From assembly GCA_030432735.1 (NCBI GenBank), contig JAUIMK010000006.1, positions 1 through 39,925 of the forward strand: 39,925 nucleotides of DNA, in the 5' to 3' direction. Shown here in pieces: positions 1 to 10,657 of the stretch (positions within the stretch are counted from its first letter, which is position 1; each line of letters begins with the position of its first letter). The notes under the pieces are model-generated. The model did no database searches, was not told where the DNA came from, and saw only the letters and a list, made by a program, of their open reading frames with translations. The position numbers were made by a program, and so were the translations under genes. The DNA is from a bacterium. Lineage in GTDB: Bacteria; Myxococcota_A; UBA9160; UBA4427.

Positions 1-1
1 C

Positions 2-709
2 GAATCCGCCCTGCCCCGAAGCCTCCGGATCGCCGGCGGCGGGACCGTGCTCGAGCTGATGCGAGTGAGCGGAGCCGGCCGCTACCGGGCCGCCGCCGGC
101 CGCAACGATCCCGGCGGACCGGACGAGCAGGACCATTCCGCGGACGCCGACTGGCTCACCCTCGCCGACGACACGAGCTTCAACGCCCTGGGTCGGCTCT
201 CGCCACGGCCGATCGCCTACGGCACCGCCTTCGCGAGCGGCACCCGGATCGCGATCGGCGGTGCCTCGGCCAGCACGCTCTGGCGGGACGCGGGCGGCGG
301 CCTCGACCCCGGGACGATCACCCCGGCCACGACCCGCATCTCGCTCCTCGACGACGCCGACGAGGATCAGCTGCAACTCACCGCCGGGCACACCTTCCCC
401 GTGCCCTCGCCGAACGGCCGCTTCCATCTCGTCGAGACGCCGGTCAGCTGGCTCTGCGACGGGCGCGAAGGCACGATCTGGCGGGTCGACGGATACGCGA
501 TGCAGCAGCGACAGCCGACGAATCGGCGCCGCGCCCCGCTCGCTTCCGGGAGCCAGGCGCTCGCGGCGGAGCGCGTCGAGCGATGCGCGTTCGGATACGT
601 GCCCGGGGCGAACGACCGGGGCGGCCTCGTCAGCGTCGAGTTGACCCTCGAGACGAAGGGCGAACGCGTTCGCCTTGCTCGCTCGATCCAGGTGCGCCAT
701 GTGCCGTGA
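2..709 (+). CDS. mshO: MSHA biogenesis minor pilin MshO-like, 5' end outside the window
   Basis: The reading frame is open from base 2, so this is the C-terminal 235 residues of a longer protein. A GTG at 47 is the first start-like codon visible but it is unlikely to be the true start, because MshO proteins begin with a type IV prepilin signal and none is present here. The visible part matches the MshO C-terminal region: a globular segment with 'HTFPVPSPNGRFHLVETPVS' around residues 130-150 of the visible part, a conserved Cys shortly after it, a second Cys in 'VERCAFGYVPG', then a Leu/Thr-rich strand and the closing 'IQVRHVP', which is close to the family's usual QVHVDNVP ending. MshO is a minor pilin of the mannose-sensitive haemagglutinin type IV pilus and acts in the inner membrane and periplasm. 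The stop overlaps the mshP start by 11 bases, so the two are co-translated. Confidence 0.8.
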   Translation, partial: ESALPRSLRIAGGGTVLELMRVSGAGRYRAAAGRNDPGGPDEQDHSADADWLTLADDTSFNALGRLSPRPIAYGTAFASGTRIAIGGASASTLWRDAGGGLDPGTITPATTRISLLDDADEDQLQLTAGHTFPVPSPNGRFHLVETPVSWLCDGREGTIWRVDGYAMQQRQPTNRRRAPLASGSQALAAERVERCAFGYVPGANDRGGLVSVELTLETKGERVRLARSIQVRHVP

Positions 710-1130
710 GCCCCGCCGCAGCGCTCGGGCCGAGGCGCGTCGGTCCGGCTTCGCGCTGATCGCCGCGCTGGCCCTGCTCGTGGTCCTCGGGGCCACGGGG
801 GCGACGATGCTGCGGATGACCTCGTTCCAGCAGGCCGGCGCGACGCGCGCGATCCTCGCGGTGCGAGGGACCCACGCCGCGCGGAGCGGGCTCGAGTGGG
901 CGCGGCATCGCGCTCGAAGCCTCCGCGACTGTCCTGCACCGACCTCGACCCTGTCGCTGTCGGAGGGGGCGCTGACGGGATTTCGCGTCGTCGTGACCTG
1001 CGCCGCGAGCCGGCATCGGGAGGGATCGGACGAGCGGTCGACGCTCCAGCTCGAAGCCCGCGCGACCTTCGGTGTGGTCGGCGGCCGCGACTTCGTCTAC
1101 CGGGAGCTGCGGGAGACGCTCACGCTCTGA
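699..1130 (+). CDS. mshP: MSHA biogenesis minor pilin MshP-like
   Basis: This is a 143-residue type IV pilin-like protein. The ATG at 699 was chosen because it overlaps the mshO stop and gives a short basic leader before the prepilin motif 'RRSGFALIAALALLVVLG'; cleavage is predicted between Gly and Phe. The usual Glu at position 5 of the mature pilin is Ala here, as in many MshP proteins. After the hydrophobic helix come a Gly-Leu-Glu-Trp motif (residues about 68-72) and two Cys that could form a disulphide, all typical of MshP. In Vibrio the order is mshO-mshP-mshQ. Here no mshQ follows and the operon ends at a strong terminator about 85 bases downstream. The protein is expected to be a minor pseudopilin priming pilus assembly. 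Confidence 0.82.
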   Translation: MCREPRRSARAEARRSGFALIAALALLVVLGATGATMLRMTSFQQAGATRAILAVRGTHAARSGLEWARHRARSLRDCPAPTSTLSLSEGALTGFRVVVTCAASRHREGSDERSTLQLEARATFGVVGGRDFVYRELRETLTL

Positions 1131-1213
1131 ATCCGCACGGGGGCGGGGCGAGCGGCCGAGCGACGGATCCCAGGCGGGAATTCCTGCCGCGGCGATCCGG
1201 TCTCCAGAACCAC

Positions 1214-1248
1214 AAAATCCCGCGAGCCGTTTGGCTTGCGGGATTTTT
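1214..1248 (+). terminator. Strong intrinsic terminator of the msh operon
   Basis: A 15-base stem (1214-1228 pairing with 1233-1247, one G:T pair) encloses a four-base GTTT loop and ends in a run of T. The 5' arm begins with four A, so the structure could also stop transcription from the other strand. It lies 84 bases after the mshP stop, with no gene between. Confidence 0.9.
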
Positions 1249-1298
1249 GAATGCGATGACCAAATCTTAGCGCACCTTGGATTTTTCGCAACCCCTGG

Positions 1299-1334
1299 TG
1301 GACGAAACTTCCAGAACCCCCGCATTTTCGTCCA
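1299..1334. repeat. 9-base perfect inverted repeat TGGACGAAA / TTTCGTCCA
   Basis: TGGACGAAA (1299-1307) is repeated in inverted form as TTTCGTCCA (1326-1334) with 18 bases between. There is no T-run, so it is not a standard terminator. It sits about 135 bases upstream of the HupE-like start and could be a protein-binding site or an RNA hairpin. Its function is unknown. Confidence 0.4.
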
Positions 1335-1468
1335 GCGACGCCTCCCGCAGGCTCGAAACGCCCGTTCCGCGCTCTCTCGGAGCCGTTCTTTGACGCTGTG
1401 TTTCCACCCCGATCGAGCGCCTGCACGGACTTCACCCGGGGGAAACGGCGCGCTAGAGTCGTCCGCCG

Positions 1469-2725
1469 ATGGCCCACCGATCCCTCGCCGCGTCGCTCGC
1501 CGCCCTGCTCATCGCGCTCTTCGCGAGCGGCGAAGCCGAAGCGCACAACAAGAGCGTCTCGTATTCGAGCTGGGAGATCGACGGCCACCGCGCGACGGTC
1601 TCGGTCCGGATGAAGCTCCTCGAGCTGAGTCGGATCGGCCCCGAAGCGCTGCCACCGGGCAGCGTCTCCGTCGCCCCGGCCGCGGGCAGCCCGGACCTGC
1701 CCGCCCGGGTCTTCCCGACGGAGCTCCAGCTCCTCGCCGACGGCGTGCCGTGCGCCACCGTGGACCGGGCCGCGCGCCGCCCCGACCGGGAAGGCTTCGT
1801 CCGGTACGAATGGCGGGTCGAGTGTCCCGAGGAGGCGGCCCACCTCGCGATCCGCAGCCGACTGCTCCTGGCGGTCGCGCCGAGCCACATGCATTTCGCC
1901 CGCGCCCGCTTCGCCGGCCAATCCGACACGCTGCGCGAGCAGGTCCTGACCGAGGCCTCTCCCACCTTCGTGCTCCGCGCGATCGGGGGCGCGCCGGAGC
2001 GAGACGCCGCGGGAAGCCGCCTGGTCGACTATCTCGTCCTCGGCGTCGAGCACATCCTGACCGGCTGGGACCATCTCGCCTTCGTCTTCGGCCTGCTGCT
2101 CCTCGCCCGCCGCCTCGGAGAGGTCGCGCGCCTCGTCACCGGCTTCACCCTCGCCCACAGCCTGACCCTCGCCCTCGCCGTTCTGGAGGTCGTGCAACCA
2201 CGGGCCGCCGCGGTCGAGGCGGTGATCGCCTTCTCGGTGGCCCTCGTCGCGATCGAGAAGGGATGGCTGCTCGCGGGGCGACCGCGGCTGGTCCCTGCCC
2301 TCGTGCTGGCCGGGCTCGGCGGTGTCGGCATCGCGACCTGGAGCGGCGCGATGCACCTGCCGCTGCTCACCGTGGGCGGGCTCGCGGTCTTCACGCTCTG
2401 TTATTTCGCGCTGCTCACGCGGAGCGCGAGCCAGTGGCTCCGGGTCTGCCTGACCTTCGCGTTCGGGCTCGTCCACGGCTTCGGCTTCGCCGGGATCCTC
2501 GTCGAGATGACGCTGCCCGCGGACCGACTCGTCCCGGCGCTCCTCGGCTTCAACCTGGGGGTCGAGCTCGGACAGATCGGCGTCGTCCTCCTGCTCTGGC
2601 CCGCGCTCTGGGCGGGGCGACGCCTCGCCTCGGAAGGTGCGGTTCGCTGGGCGGCGGAGATCTCGGCAGCGGGACTCTGCGGGCTCGGCCTCTTCTGGTT
2701 CGCGGAACGGGCGCTCGGGGGCTGA
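1469..2725 (+). CDS. HupE/UreJ-2 family membrane protein
   Basis: The 418-residue protein starts with a signal peptide (residues 1-25) with likely cleavage after 'SGEAEA', leaving His as the first mature residue. Residues 26-180 form an extracytoplasmic beta-rich domain. Residues 185-415 form a membrane domain of about seven helices with the HupE/UreJ-2 signature motifs: 'GVEHILTGWDHLAF', 'FTLAHSLTLALA', 'FGLVHGFGFAGIL' and 'FNLGVELGQ'. The repeated His residues in these helices are thought to bind nickel or another metal in HupE/UreJ relatives. The substrate here is unproven: no hydrogenase or urease genes lie nearby, and stand-alone members are common in proteobacteria. The gene is monocistronic, with the msh terminator upstream and about 100 bases before the next gene. 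The family call is firm; the transport role is inferred. Confidence 0.82.
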   Translation: MAHRSLAASLAALLIALFASGEAEAHNKSVSYSSWEIDGHRATVSVRMKLLELSRIGPEALPPGSVSVAPAAGSPDLPARVFPTELQLLADGVPCATVDRAARRPDREGFVRYEWRVECPEEAAHLAIRSRLLLAVAPSHMHFARARFAGQSDTLREQVLTEASPTFVLRAIGGAPERDAAGSRLVDYLVLGVEHILTGWDHLAFVFGLLLLARRLGEVARLVTGFTLAHSLTLALAVLEVVQPRAAAVEAVIAFSVALVAIEKGWLLAGRPRLVPALVLAGLGGVGIATWSGAMHLPLLTVGGLAVFTLCYFALLTRSASQWLRVCLTFAFGLVHGFGFAGILVEMTLPADRLVPALLGFNLGVELGQIGVVLLLWPALWAGRRLASEGAVRWAAEISAAGLCGLGLFWFAERALGG

Positions 2726-2827
2726 TCCCGCCCCACGCGCCGGGCTTCTCCCCTCATTTTCCCCGAGACGTCAGCCGATACGCACGGGACGTCGCCTCGT
2801 TCCAGGCGGCTTCGAGGAGCAACGCGC

Positions 2828-3499
2828 GTGCATTCGGCCGGCAATCCGAACGCCTCCGAAGGAGATCGCGACGGCCCGGAATGGGACGGGCCCGATCGGC
2901 GATCCGGTGATCGGCGGGACGAACCGACGCGAGTCTTCAGCGGCCGGCTGACCCCGCGGCGCCGCACCGGCGGCCGGCGGGAGAGCGACCAGGGGTGCTA
3001 CGTCGATCGCTACACCCGTCGCGACGTCGCGCTGCTCCTCTCGGTCTTCCTGCTGAACGTGGGCGACGCCTGGATGACGATGCTGTGGCTGTCGCGGGGG
3101 GGCCGGGAAGCGAATCCCGTGATGGATTTCTTCCTCGACATCAGCCCGACGGCCTTCCTCTTCCAGAAGTGTCTGGTCGTCGGCTTCTGGCTGCTCATCC
3201 TGCTCGTCCACAAGAACTTCCGCTTCGCCCGGATCGGTCTCTACGCGAGCCTCGTCGTGTACGCGGTGCTCATGCTCGTGCACTTCGGGATCGTCTACTT
3301 CGGCATCGAGCCGCCTCCGCGCGAAGCCGCGATCGACACGGGGCGCCCGGAGATCGCGCGCTATCCGGCCGAGGTCCGGGATCCGTCGAAGAAGAGCCGC
3401 CCGATCCGCGTCTACGCCCCGACGACCGTCGGCGATCCCGTCGCGAGCCGCGCCCCGGGCCCGATCACCCGAAGAGCCGACCGACCAGCAGCGGAATGA
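2828..3499 (+). CDS. DUF5658 membrane protein with charged N-terminal region
   Basis: The 223-residue protein begins at a GTG preceded by GAGGAG eight bases upstream. Residues 1-55 are hydrophilic, rich in Asp and Arg ('DRRSGDRRDEP'). Residues about 65-165 hold three or four hydrophobic helices starting with 'LLLSVFLLNVGDAWMTMLWL' and including 'GGREANPVMDFFL', the Asn/Asp-Ala and Gly-Arg-Glu-Ala-Asn-Pro pattern typical of DUF5658. The C-terminal 60 residues are soluble and basic. The biochemical function of the family is unknown. Its last 35 bases overlap the end of rsmE on the other strand, so the two genes converge. Confidence 0.7.
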   Translation: MHSAGNPNASEGDRDGPEWDGPDRRSGDRRDEPTRVFSGRLTPRRRTGGRRESDQGCYVDRYTRRDVALLLSVFLLNVGDAWMTMLWLSRGGREANPVMDFFLDISPTAFLFQKCLVVGFWLLILLVHKNFRFARIGLYASLVVYAVLMLVHFGIVYFGIEPPPREAAIDTGRPEIARYPAEVRDPSKKSRPIRVYAPTTVGDPVASRAPGPITRRADRPAAE

Positions 3500-4178
3500 C
3501 CGGCTCCACCCGGAGCACCCGCTCCCCGAGCGCGACTGGCAGGAAGCCGATCCCGGCGAGCCGCTCGACCTCGTAGTCGAGGAAGCCTCCCTCCGGACCG
3601 ACGAAGACGGTGACCGGTACCGAGACCGCGTGCGGGCAGGGCGACGGGCTGCCGGGATGCGGGAGCAGCGACAGCCGACCTTCGATCCGCGGGGGCAGCA
3701 GCTCTTCGACGAGCGGCTCGAAGTAGCGCTGGAACACGACCTCCGGCAGACGCGTGTCCTTCGCCTGCTCGAGGCCGAGCAGCAACCGCTCACGCACCGC
3801 CTCGCGCTCGAGCGCACGGCTGTTCCAGAAGCTCTTCTCCGTCCGCTTCGTTCCGACGACGAGGATCGACTCGGCACCGAGACCCGCGATCGTCGAGAGC
3901 AGCCGACGGAAGACCGGGGGTCGCGGCAACGCGAGCACGACCTGGAGCGGCAGCTTCGGCGGCGGCTCCTCCTCGAAGCGGACCCGCAGCTCGAGCACGT
4001 CGCGATCGAGGCGCAGGATCTCGCCCCGGCCGAGCGGCCCGTCGATCACGCCCACCCGCAGCGTGTCGCCTTCGCGGACCTTGAGGATCTCGTCCGCGTG
4101 TCGTCGCCGGCGCCCGCTGAGGTGGACGACGCCCTCCCCCGCCGCGAGCTCCTCCGGCTCGAGCAACAGACAATTCAT
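3465..4178 (-). CDS. rsmE: 16S rRNA (uracil-1498-N3)-methyltransferase RsmE
   Basis: The 237-residue protein has the two-part RsmE architecture: an N-terminal PUA-like RNA-binding region (about residues 1-75, with 'GRRRRHADEILKVREGDTLRVG' close to the family's H-x-x-x-VLR pattern) and a C-terminal SPOUT methyltransferase domain. The knot motifs are visible: 'KRTEKSFWN', 'VGPEGGF' and 'LGERVLRVEPV', where the common form is LGxRILRxETA. It methylates N3 of U1498 of 16S rRNA in the 30S subunit using SAM. The length is normal (about 240). It is divergent from apaG with 59 bases between the starts. Confidence 0.92.
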   Translation of the reverse strand: MNCLLLEPEELAAGEGVVHLSGRRRRHADEILKVREGDTLRVGVIDGPLGRGEILRLDRDVLELRVRFEEEPPPKLPLQVVLALPRPPVFRRLLSTIAGLGAESILVVGTKRTEKSFWNSRALEREAVRERLLLGLEQAKDTRLPEVVFQRYFEPLVEELLPPRIEGRLSLLPHPGSPSPCPHAVSVPVTVFVGPEGGFLDYEVERLAGIGFLPVALGERVLRVEPVIPLLVGRLFG

Positions 4179-4237
4179 CGTGCTCCCACCGCGACGCCGG
4201 ATCCGCCGCCCGCCGCATCGCTGCTACGTTCCCGCGC

Positions 4238-4648
4238 GTGGACGACGCCGACCTCTTCGAGACGACCTCCGTCGCCGTGACCCGCGGCATTCGCGTCGAA
4301 GTCCGCGCGCGCTATTCCGAAGCGCACAGCAGCCCGCCTTCGAGTCGCTGGTTCTTCCTCTACACGATCCGGATCGCCAACGAAGGCGACACGACCGTCC
4401 AGCTCCTGAACCGCCACTGGACGATCGTCGACGGAACCGGCCACACCGAAGAGGTGCACGGCCCCGGCGTGGTGGGCGAGCAACCGGTGCTCGAGCCCGG
4501 CCAGGCCTTCGAGTACACCTCGGGCTGCCCGTTGCCGACGCCTTTCGGCTCGATGGCCGGCCTCTTCGAGATGCAGCGCGCCGACGGGACCGGATTCGAA
4601 GCCGAGGTCGCGCTCTTCCAGCTGATGCAGCCCGGCTCGATCCACTGA
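4238..4648 (+). CDS. apaG: ApaG domain protein
   Basis: The 136-residue protein is a single ApaG/FN3-like beta-sandwich of normal length. Recognisable blocks are 'FFLYTIRIANEGDTTVQLLN', 'RHWTIVDGTGHTEEVHGPGV', 'GEQPVLEPGQAFEYTSGCPL' and 'GSMAGLFEMQ', all hallmarks of the family. ApaG was linked genetically to cobalt/magnesium efflux in Salmonella, but its molecular role is not settled; the fold also occurs in eukaryotic FBXO3 and PDIP38. It starts 59 bases from the divergent rsmE gene and ends in a short spacer before a convergent HAD gene. Confidence 0.9.
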   Translation: MDDADLFETTSVAVTRGIRVEVRARYSEAHSSPPSSRWFFLYTIRIANEGDTTVQLLNRHWTIVDGTGHTEEVHGPGVVGEQPVLEPGQAFEYTSGCPLPTPFGSMAGLFEMQRADGTGFEAEVALFQLMQPGSIH

Positions 4649-4707
4649 GCCCGCTTCGGCAGGACGGACCACGAACGCGCCGCCGGTCGTCTCGACGGAC
4701 GGCCGCG

Positions 4708-5469
4708 TCACCCCGAGAGCCTGGCGGCCAGGACCGGCAGATCCATCAGATCCTCGAGGGCGAAGTCCGGGCGGGGTCCGTCGTAGGCCGCGAGCGCGGC
4801 GTCCGGGTCCTTCACCTTGCGGGTCAGCCAGACGGTCCGCATCCCGACCGCCGCGGCCCCTTCGACGTCCGCGACCAGGTTGTCGCCGACGTGCAGGAGC
4901 TCCGCCGCCGGCACCCCGAGGTCGTCGACGACCGCCTGGAAGATCTCGGCCCGCGGCTTGCGGATCCCCACCTCGTCGGAGATGACGATGCTCGACAGGT
5001 GCTCGTCGAAGCGGGCGTCGCGGAGCACCGCCCGCGCCGTCGCCGCGTGCGTGAAGTTCGAACAGAGCGCCATCGGATAGTCGACGGACAGGGCCAGGAG
5101 CACGTGCTCGTGATGCGCGGGGACGCTGCAGGCGCGGTAGAGCGCGCCCATGTGGACGTCGGTGAGCGCCTGCGCGAAGGCGAGTACGTCGGAGAGTCCG
5201 AGATGCGTTCCGAGCGCGGTGAACCGGTCGAGGGTCGAGAGCTCGAGCCCCTGATCGACGGTCTCCGCGCGCAGCTCGCGGTCGATCGCGCGAACGCGAT
5301 CCGCGAACTCGAGGATCGGAAGGTCGAGGCCGAAGCGGTCGCGCGCACAGGCGTGGAGCGCGGGCGTCGTCGCGCCCACGCGTCGCCCCTCCACCTCGAC
5401 CGGCATCAGCTGCTCGTGGTTCTGGTCGACCAGCGTGTCGAAGAGGTCGAAGACGATCCCGCGGATCAA
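4708..5469 (-). CDS. HAD-superfamily hydrolase
   Basis: The 253-residue protein carries the four HAD motifs in order: motif I 'VFDLFDTLVD' (residues 6-15, nucleophile Asp8 and acid/base Asp), motif II Ser in 'ALCSNFTHA', motif III Lys in 'GIRKPRAEIF', and motif IV 'HVGDNLVADVEGA'. An alpha-helical cap (about residues 20-110) makes it a subclass I enzyme similar to phosphoglycolate phosphatase or haloacid dehalogenase-like phosphatases. The substrate cannot be told. The start is TTG at 5469; a later start would delete motif I. It lies 19 bases after the DsbA-like gene on the same strand and is probably its operon partner. Confidence 0.82.
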   Translation of the reverse strand: MIRGIVFDLFDTLVDQNHEQLMPVEVEGRRVGATTPALHACARDRFGLDLPILEFADRVRAIDRELRAETVDQGLELSTLDRFTALGTHLGLSDVLAFAQALTDVHMGALYRACSVPAHHEHVLLALSVDYPMALCSNFTHAATARAVLRDARFDEHLSSIVISDEVGIRKPRAEIFQAVVDDLGVPAAELLHVGDNLVADVEGAAAVGMRTVWLTRKVKDPDAALAAYDGPRPDFALEDLMDLPVLAARLSG

Positions 5470-5488
5470 GGCGAGGCGGTCCCCGCGC

Positions 5489-6226
5489 CTACGACGCGCG
5501 CTCGATGGCCGCGTCGATCGCTCGCTTGAAGTTCTCGAAGGGCTGGGCGCCCGACAGGAACCGGCCGTTGATGAAGAAGGACGGCGTGCCGGTCACGTTC
5601 AGGCTGGCGGCCTGCTTCATGTCCTCGTCGATCCGCGCCTTGACCGACGCGTCCGCCACGTCCTTCGCGTACTGATCCATGTCGAGGCCGATCGCCCGCG
5701 CGTGGGACTCGAGGGTCGCGACGGAGAGGTCGCGCTGGTTCGCGAAGATCCGGTCGTGCATCTCCCAGAACCGGCCCTGGCGATGGGCCGCTTCGGAGGC
5801 GGCGTGGGCCTGGGGCGCCTGGGGGTGCATCGAGAGCGGCATGTGCTTGAACACGATGCGGACCTCGTCGCCGTACTCCTCTTCGATCCGCGCGAGGGTC
5901 GGTGCCACCCGGTTGCAGAAGGGGCACTGGAAGTCGGACCACTCGACGATCGTGACGAGCGCGTCCTCCGGTCCCTTGACCGGCGCGTCGCCGATCTCGA
6001 CGTCGTAGTCCTTGTCGCGGTCGGGACGGGCCGGTCGCGAGGGCGGCCGACCCGGCGCGTCCCCGCCGCCCGCGAGCTCGAGCTCTTCGAGGGCATCGGT
6101 CACCGCAGCGAGCTCGGTCGTCGTCCGCTCGAGGGAGCTCCCGATGAAGAAGCTCGCCCCCAGAATCGAAAAGCTCACCAACACCGCCGCGATGATGATC
6201 GCGCGTCCACTCGAATTCTCAGCCAC
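5489..6226 (-). CDS. Membrane-anchored DsbA-family thiol oxidoreductase
   Basis: The 245-residue protein has a single hydrophobic segment (about residues 10-30, 'IIIAAVLVSFSILGASFF') that anchors it with the bulk of the protein in the periplasm. A coiled or linker region follows, then a thioredoxin fold with an inserted helical domain (about residues 80-245). The redox motif is Cys-Pro-Phe-Cys at residues 101-104, in 'SDFQCPFCNRV', and the cis-proline loop is 'VTGTPSFFINGR'. These belong to the DsbA/DsbG-like 'thioredoxin_4' group that oxidises or shuffles disulphides in exported proteins. I place the start at the GTG at 6226, preceded by AGGGGGAG six bases upstream. Starting earlier would put a 38-residue Arg-rich leader before the anchor. 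Its partner oxidase (DsbB or VKOR) is not in the window. Confidence 0.85.
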   Translation of the reverse strand: MAENSSGRAIIIAAVLVSFSILGASFFIGSSLERTTTELAAVTDALEELELAGGGDAPGRPPSRPARPDRDKDYDVEIGDAPVKGPEDALVTIVEWSDFQCPFCNRVAPTLARIEEEYGDEVRIVFKHMPLSMHPQAPQAHAASEAAHRQGRFWEMHDRIFANQRDLSVATLESHARAIGLDMDQYAKDVADASVKARIDEDMKQAASLNVTGTPSFFINGRFLSGAQPFENFKRAIDAAIERAS

Positions 6227-6406
6227 GCTCGTCTCCCCCTGCTCGAGGCCACCGGTCCGGAACGACCGGCGAACGCGTAGGGTACGGCCCCTCCCGCCTC
6301 GCTTCGACCCCTCGAGGCGCGCCGCCGATCCGAGCGGCACCGACCGGCGCGTCGTCCCCGCGCGCGCCGGGCCCGATCCCCCGCCCGGAGCGCCCGGACT
6401 CCGCGA

Positions 6407-7039
6407 TCAGAGCCCCTCGCGCAGCAGCCGCCGCAGCTCCGGTGAACGACCGCGCAATCGCCGGGCCCCGCGCGCGAGACGCGCCTGGAGCTGCCCCGCC
6501 GTCCGGCCGTGGGCGCGCGCCAGCTCGGCGACCGAATGTCCAGCGGCGAGTCCGAGGAGCAGCTCCCGCACGTCTTCTTCGAGCGACTCGAGCGACGACT
6601 CGACGCGGGCCCAGCGGGCGGCGCGGGCCGCGAGCTTCTCGGGGTCGCCCTCGGCGGGCAGGTCGGCGAAGGCCGTGGCTCCGTCTCCGCCCGCGGGCTC
6701 GAGATCGAGCCGCTCGGGATCGATCGACGCGCAGCGTGTCGCACGACCGAGCAGCGTGCGCGCCTCGTCGAGCACCGCGCCGTCGATCCGCCGGGAGACG
6801 TAGGCCGAGAGCTCGAACTCGTGCGCGTCCGGTCGGCGATTCTGGAGCGCCTTCCAGAGGCCGAGGTAGCCCGCCGAGACGAGATCGTCGCGCACGCTCT
6901 CGGGAAGACCCCAGCGCCGCATCGTCCGCGCCGCCGATCTCGGCACGCGCGGAGAGAAGGCCGCGACCAGATCGGAGAGCGCCGACTCTTCCTTCTCGCT
7001 GGGATCGAGATCGGGGTCGAAGGGGTGGGGTACTCGCAT
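6407..7039 (-). CDS. Sigma-70 family factor, FliA/WhiG-like
   Basis: The 210-residue protein has a sigma region 2 (about residues 30-95) with 'RDDLVSAGYLGLWKAL' and 'FELSAYVSRRIDGAVLDEAR', the promoter-melting helix pattern of the sigma-28 group. An acidic linker (about 105-135) stands where region 3 would be. A region 4 helix-turn-helix follows (about 150-200, 'HSVAELARAHGRTAGQLQ'). It is shorter than typical FliA (about 240) because region 3 looks degenerate or missing. Neither flagellar genes nor an anti-sigma gene adjoin it, so its regulon is unknown. A 15-base palindrome lies 66 bases upstream of the start and may control it. Confidence 0.75.
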   Translation of the reverse strand: MRVPHPFDPDLDPSEKEESALSDLVAAFSPRVPRSAARTMRRWGLPESVRDDLVSAGYLGLWKALQNRRPDAHEFELSAYVSRRIDGAVLDEARTLLGRATRCASIDPERLDLEPAGGDGATAFADLPAEGDPEKLAARAARWARVESSLESLEEDVRELLLGLAAGHSVAELARAHGRTAGQLQARLARGARRLRGRSPELRRLLREGL

Positions 7040-7104
7040 CGCGGCGCATCATGAGGGAGGCCGCGGGCGCGGAAAGTGACTGCCCTCACCGCGATCGACA
7101 TTGA

Positions 7105-7119
7105 CGATCTGTCAGATCG
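7105..7119. promoter_or_regulatory. 15-base palindrome CGATCTGTCAGATCG, candidate operator
   Basis: Seven-base arms surround one central T. The site is 66 bases upstream of the sigma-factor start and 56 bases after the kinase stop on the same strand, where a promoter for the sigma gene would be expected. The bound regulator is unknown, and a chance palindrome cannot be excluded. Confidence 0.35.
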
Positions 7120-7174
7120 GGGATTCGCGTCGACCGGCGAACGAGGGGCGCCGCCGGGGGGCGCGCGCCGTAGA

Positions 7175-10378
<3,204 letters not shown>

Positions 10379-10657
10379 GCCGCCTCCGCGTCCCGGCAGC
10401 CCCGTCCGGTGCCCGCGCGGAGCGGACCACCTCCGGGGCGCGAGGGGTGCCGGGAGGATAGCGCTTCGCCTCTCGGCAGCCGTCGGGGATCCGCCGGATC
10501 GGTCGAAAACGGCAGCTTCGGGGCCAGGTCCCCGATTCCGCTTCGCATTCTCCCGGTTCGGCGGCAGAGCGTTCCGAAAGCGACACGATCCGCGGTGAAG
10601 CGTCTCTCATCTGTGTCACCTTCCCGGGGTATTCCCCTAGCCGGAACCTCTTGGGCG
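10379..10657. promoter_or_regulatory. Divergent promoter region between kinase and PAS gene
   Basis: These 279 bases separate two divergent starts and must hold the promoters of both. I see a 13-base palindrome GATCCGCCGGATC (10488-10500) and a GGGG-TATT-CCCC hairpin near 10627, both short enough to arise by chance. No convincing -35/-10 pair is evident. Confidence 0.35.

Larger units (their letters stand above)
1131..1468. other. 338-base intergenic region between mshP and the HupE-like gene
   Basis: No gene is supported here. It holds the mshP terminator (1214-1248), a 9-base inverted repeat (1299-1307 with 1326-1334), and presumably the promoter of the HupE-like gene. It is clearly more AT-rich between about 1200 and 1330 than the flanking genes. 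I could not fix a convincing -35/-10 pair. Confidence 0.6.

Noticed and set aside
10488-10500. 13-base palindrome GATCCGCCGGATC between the kinase and PAS genes
   Set aside because: It is made of common GC-rich words and has no second copy nearby, so it is not reported as an operator by itself.
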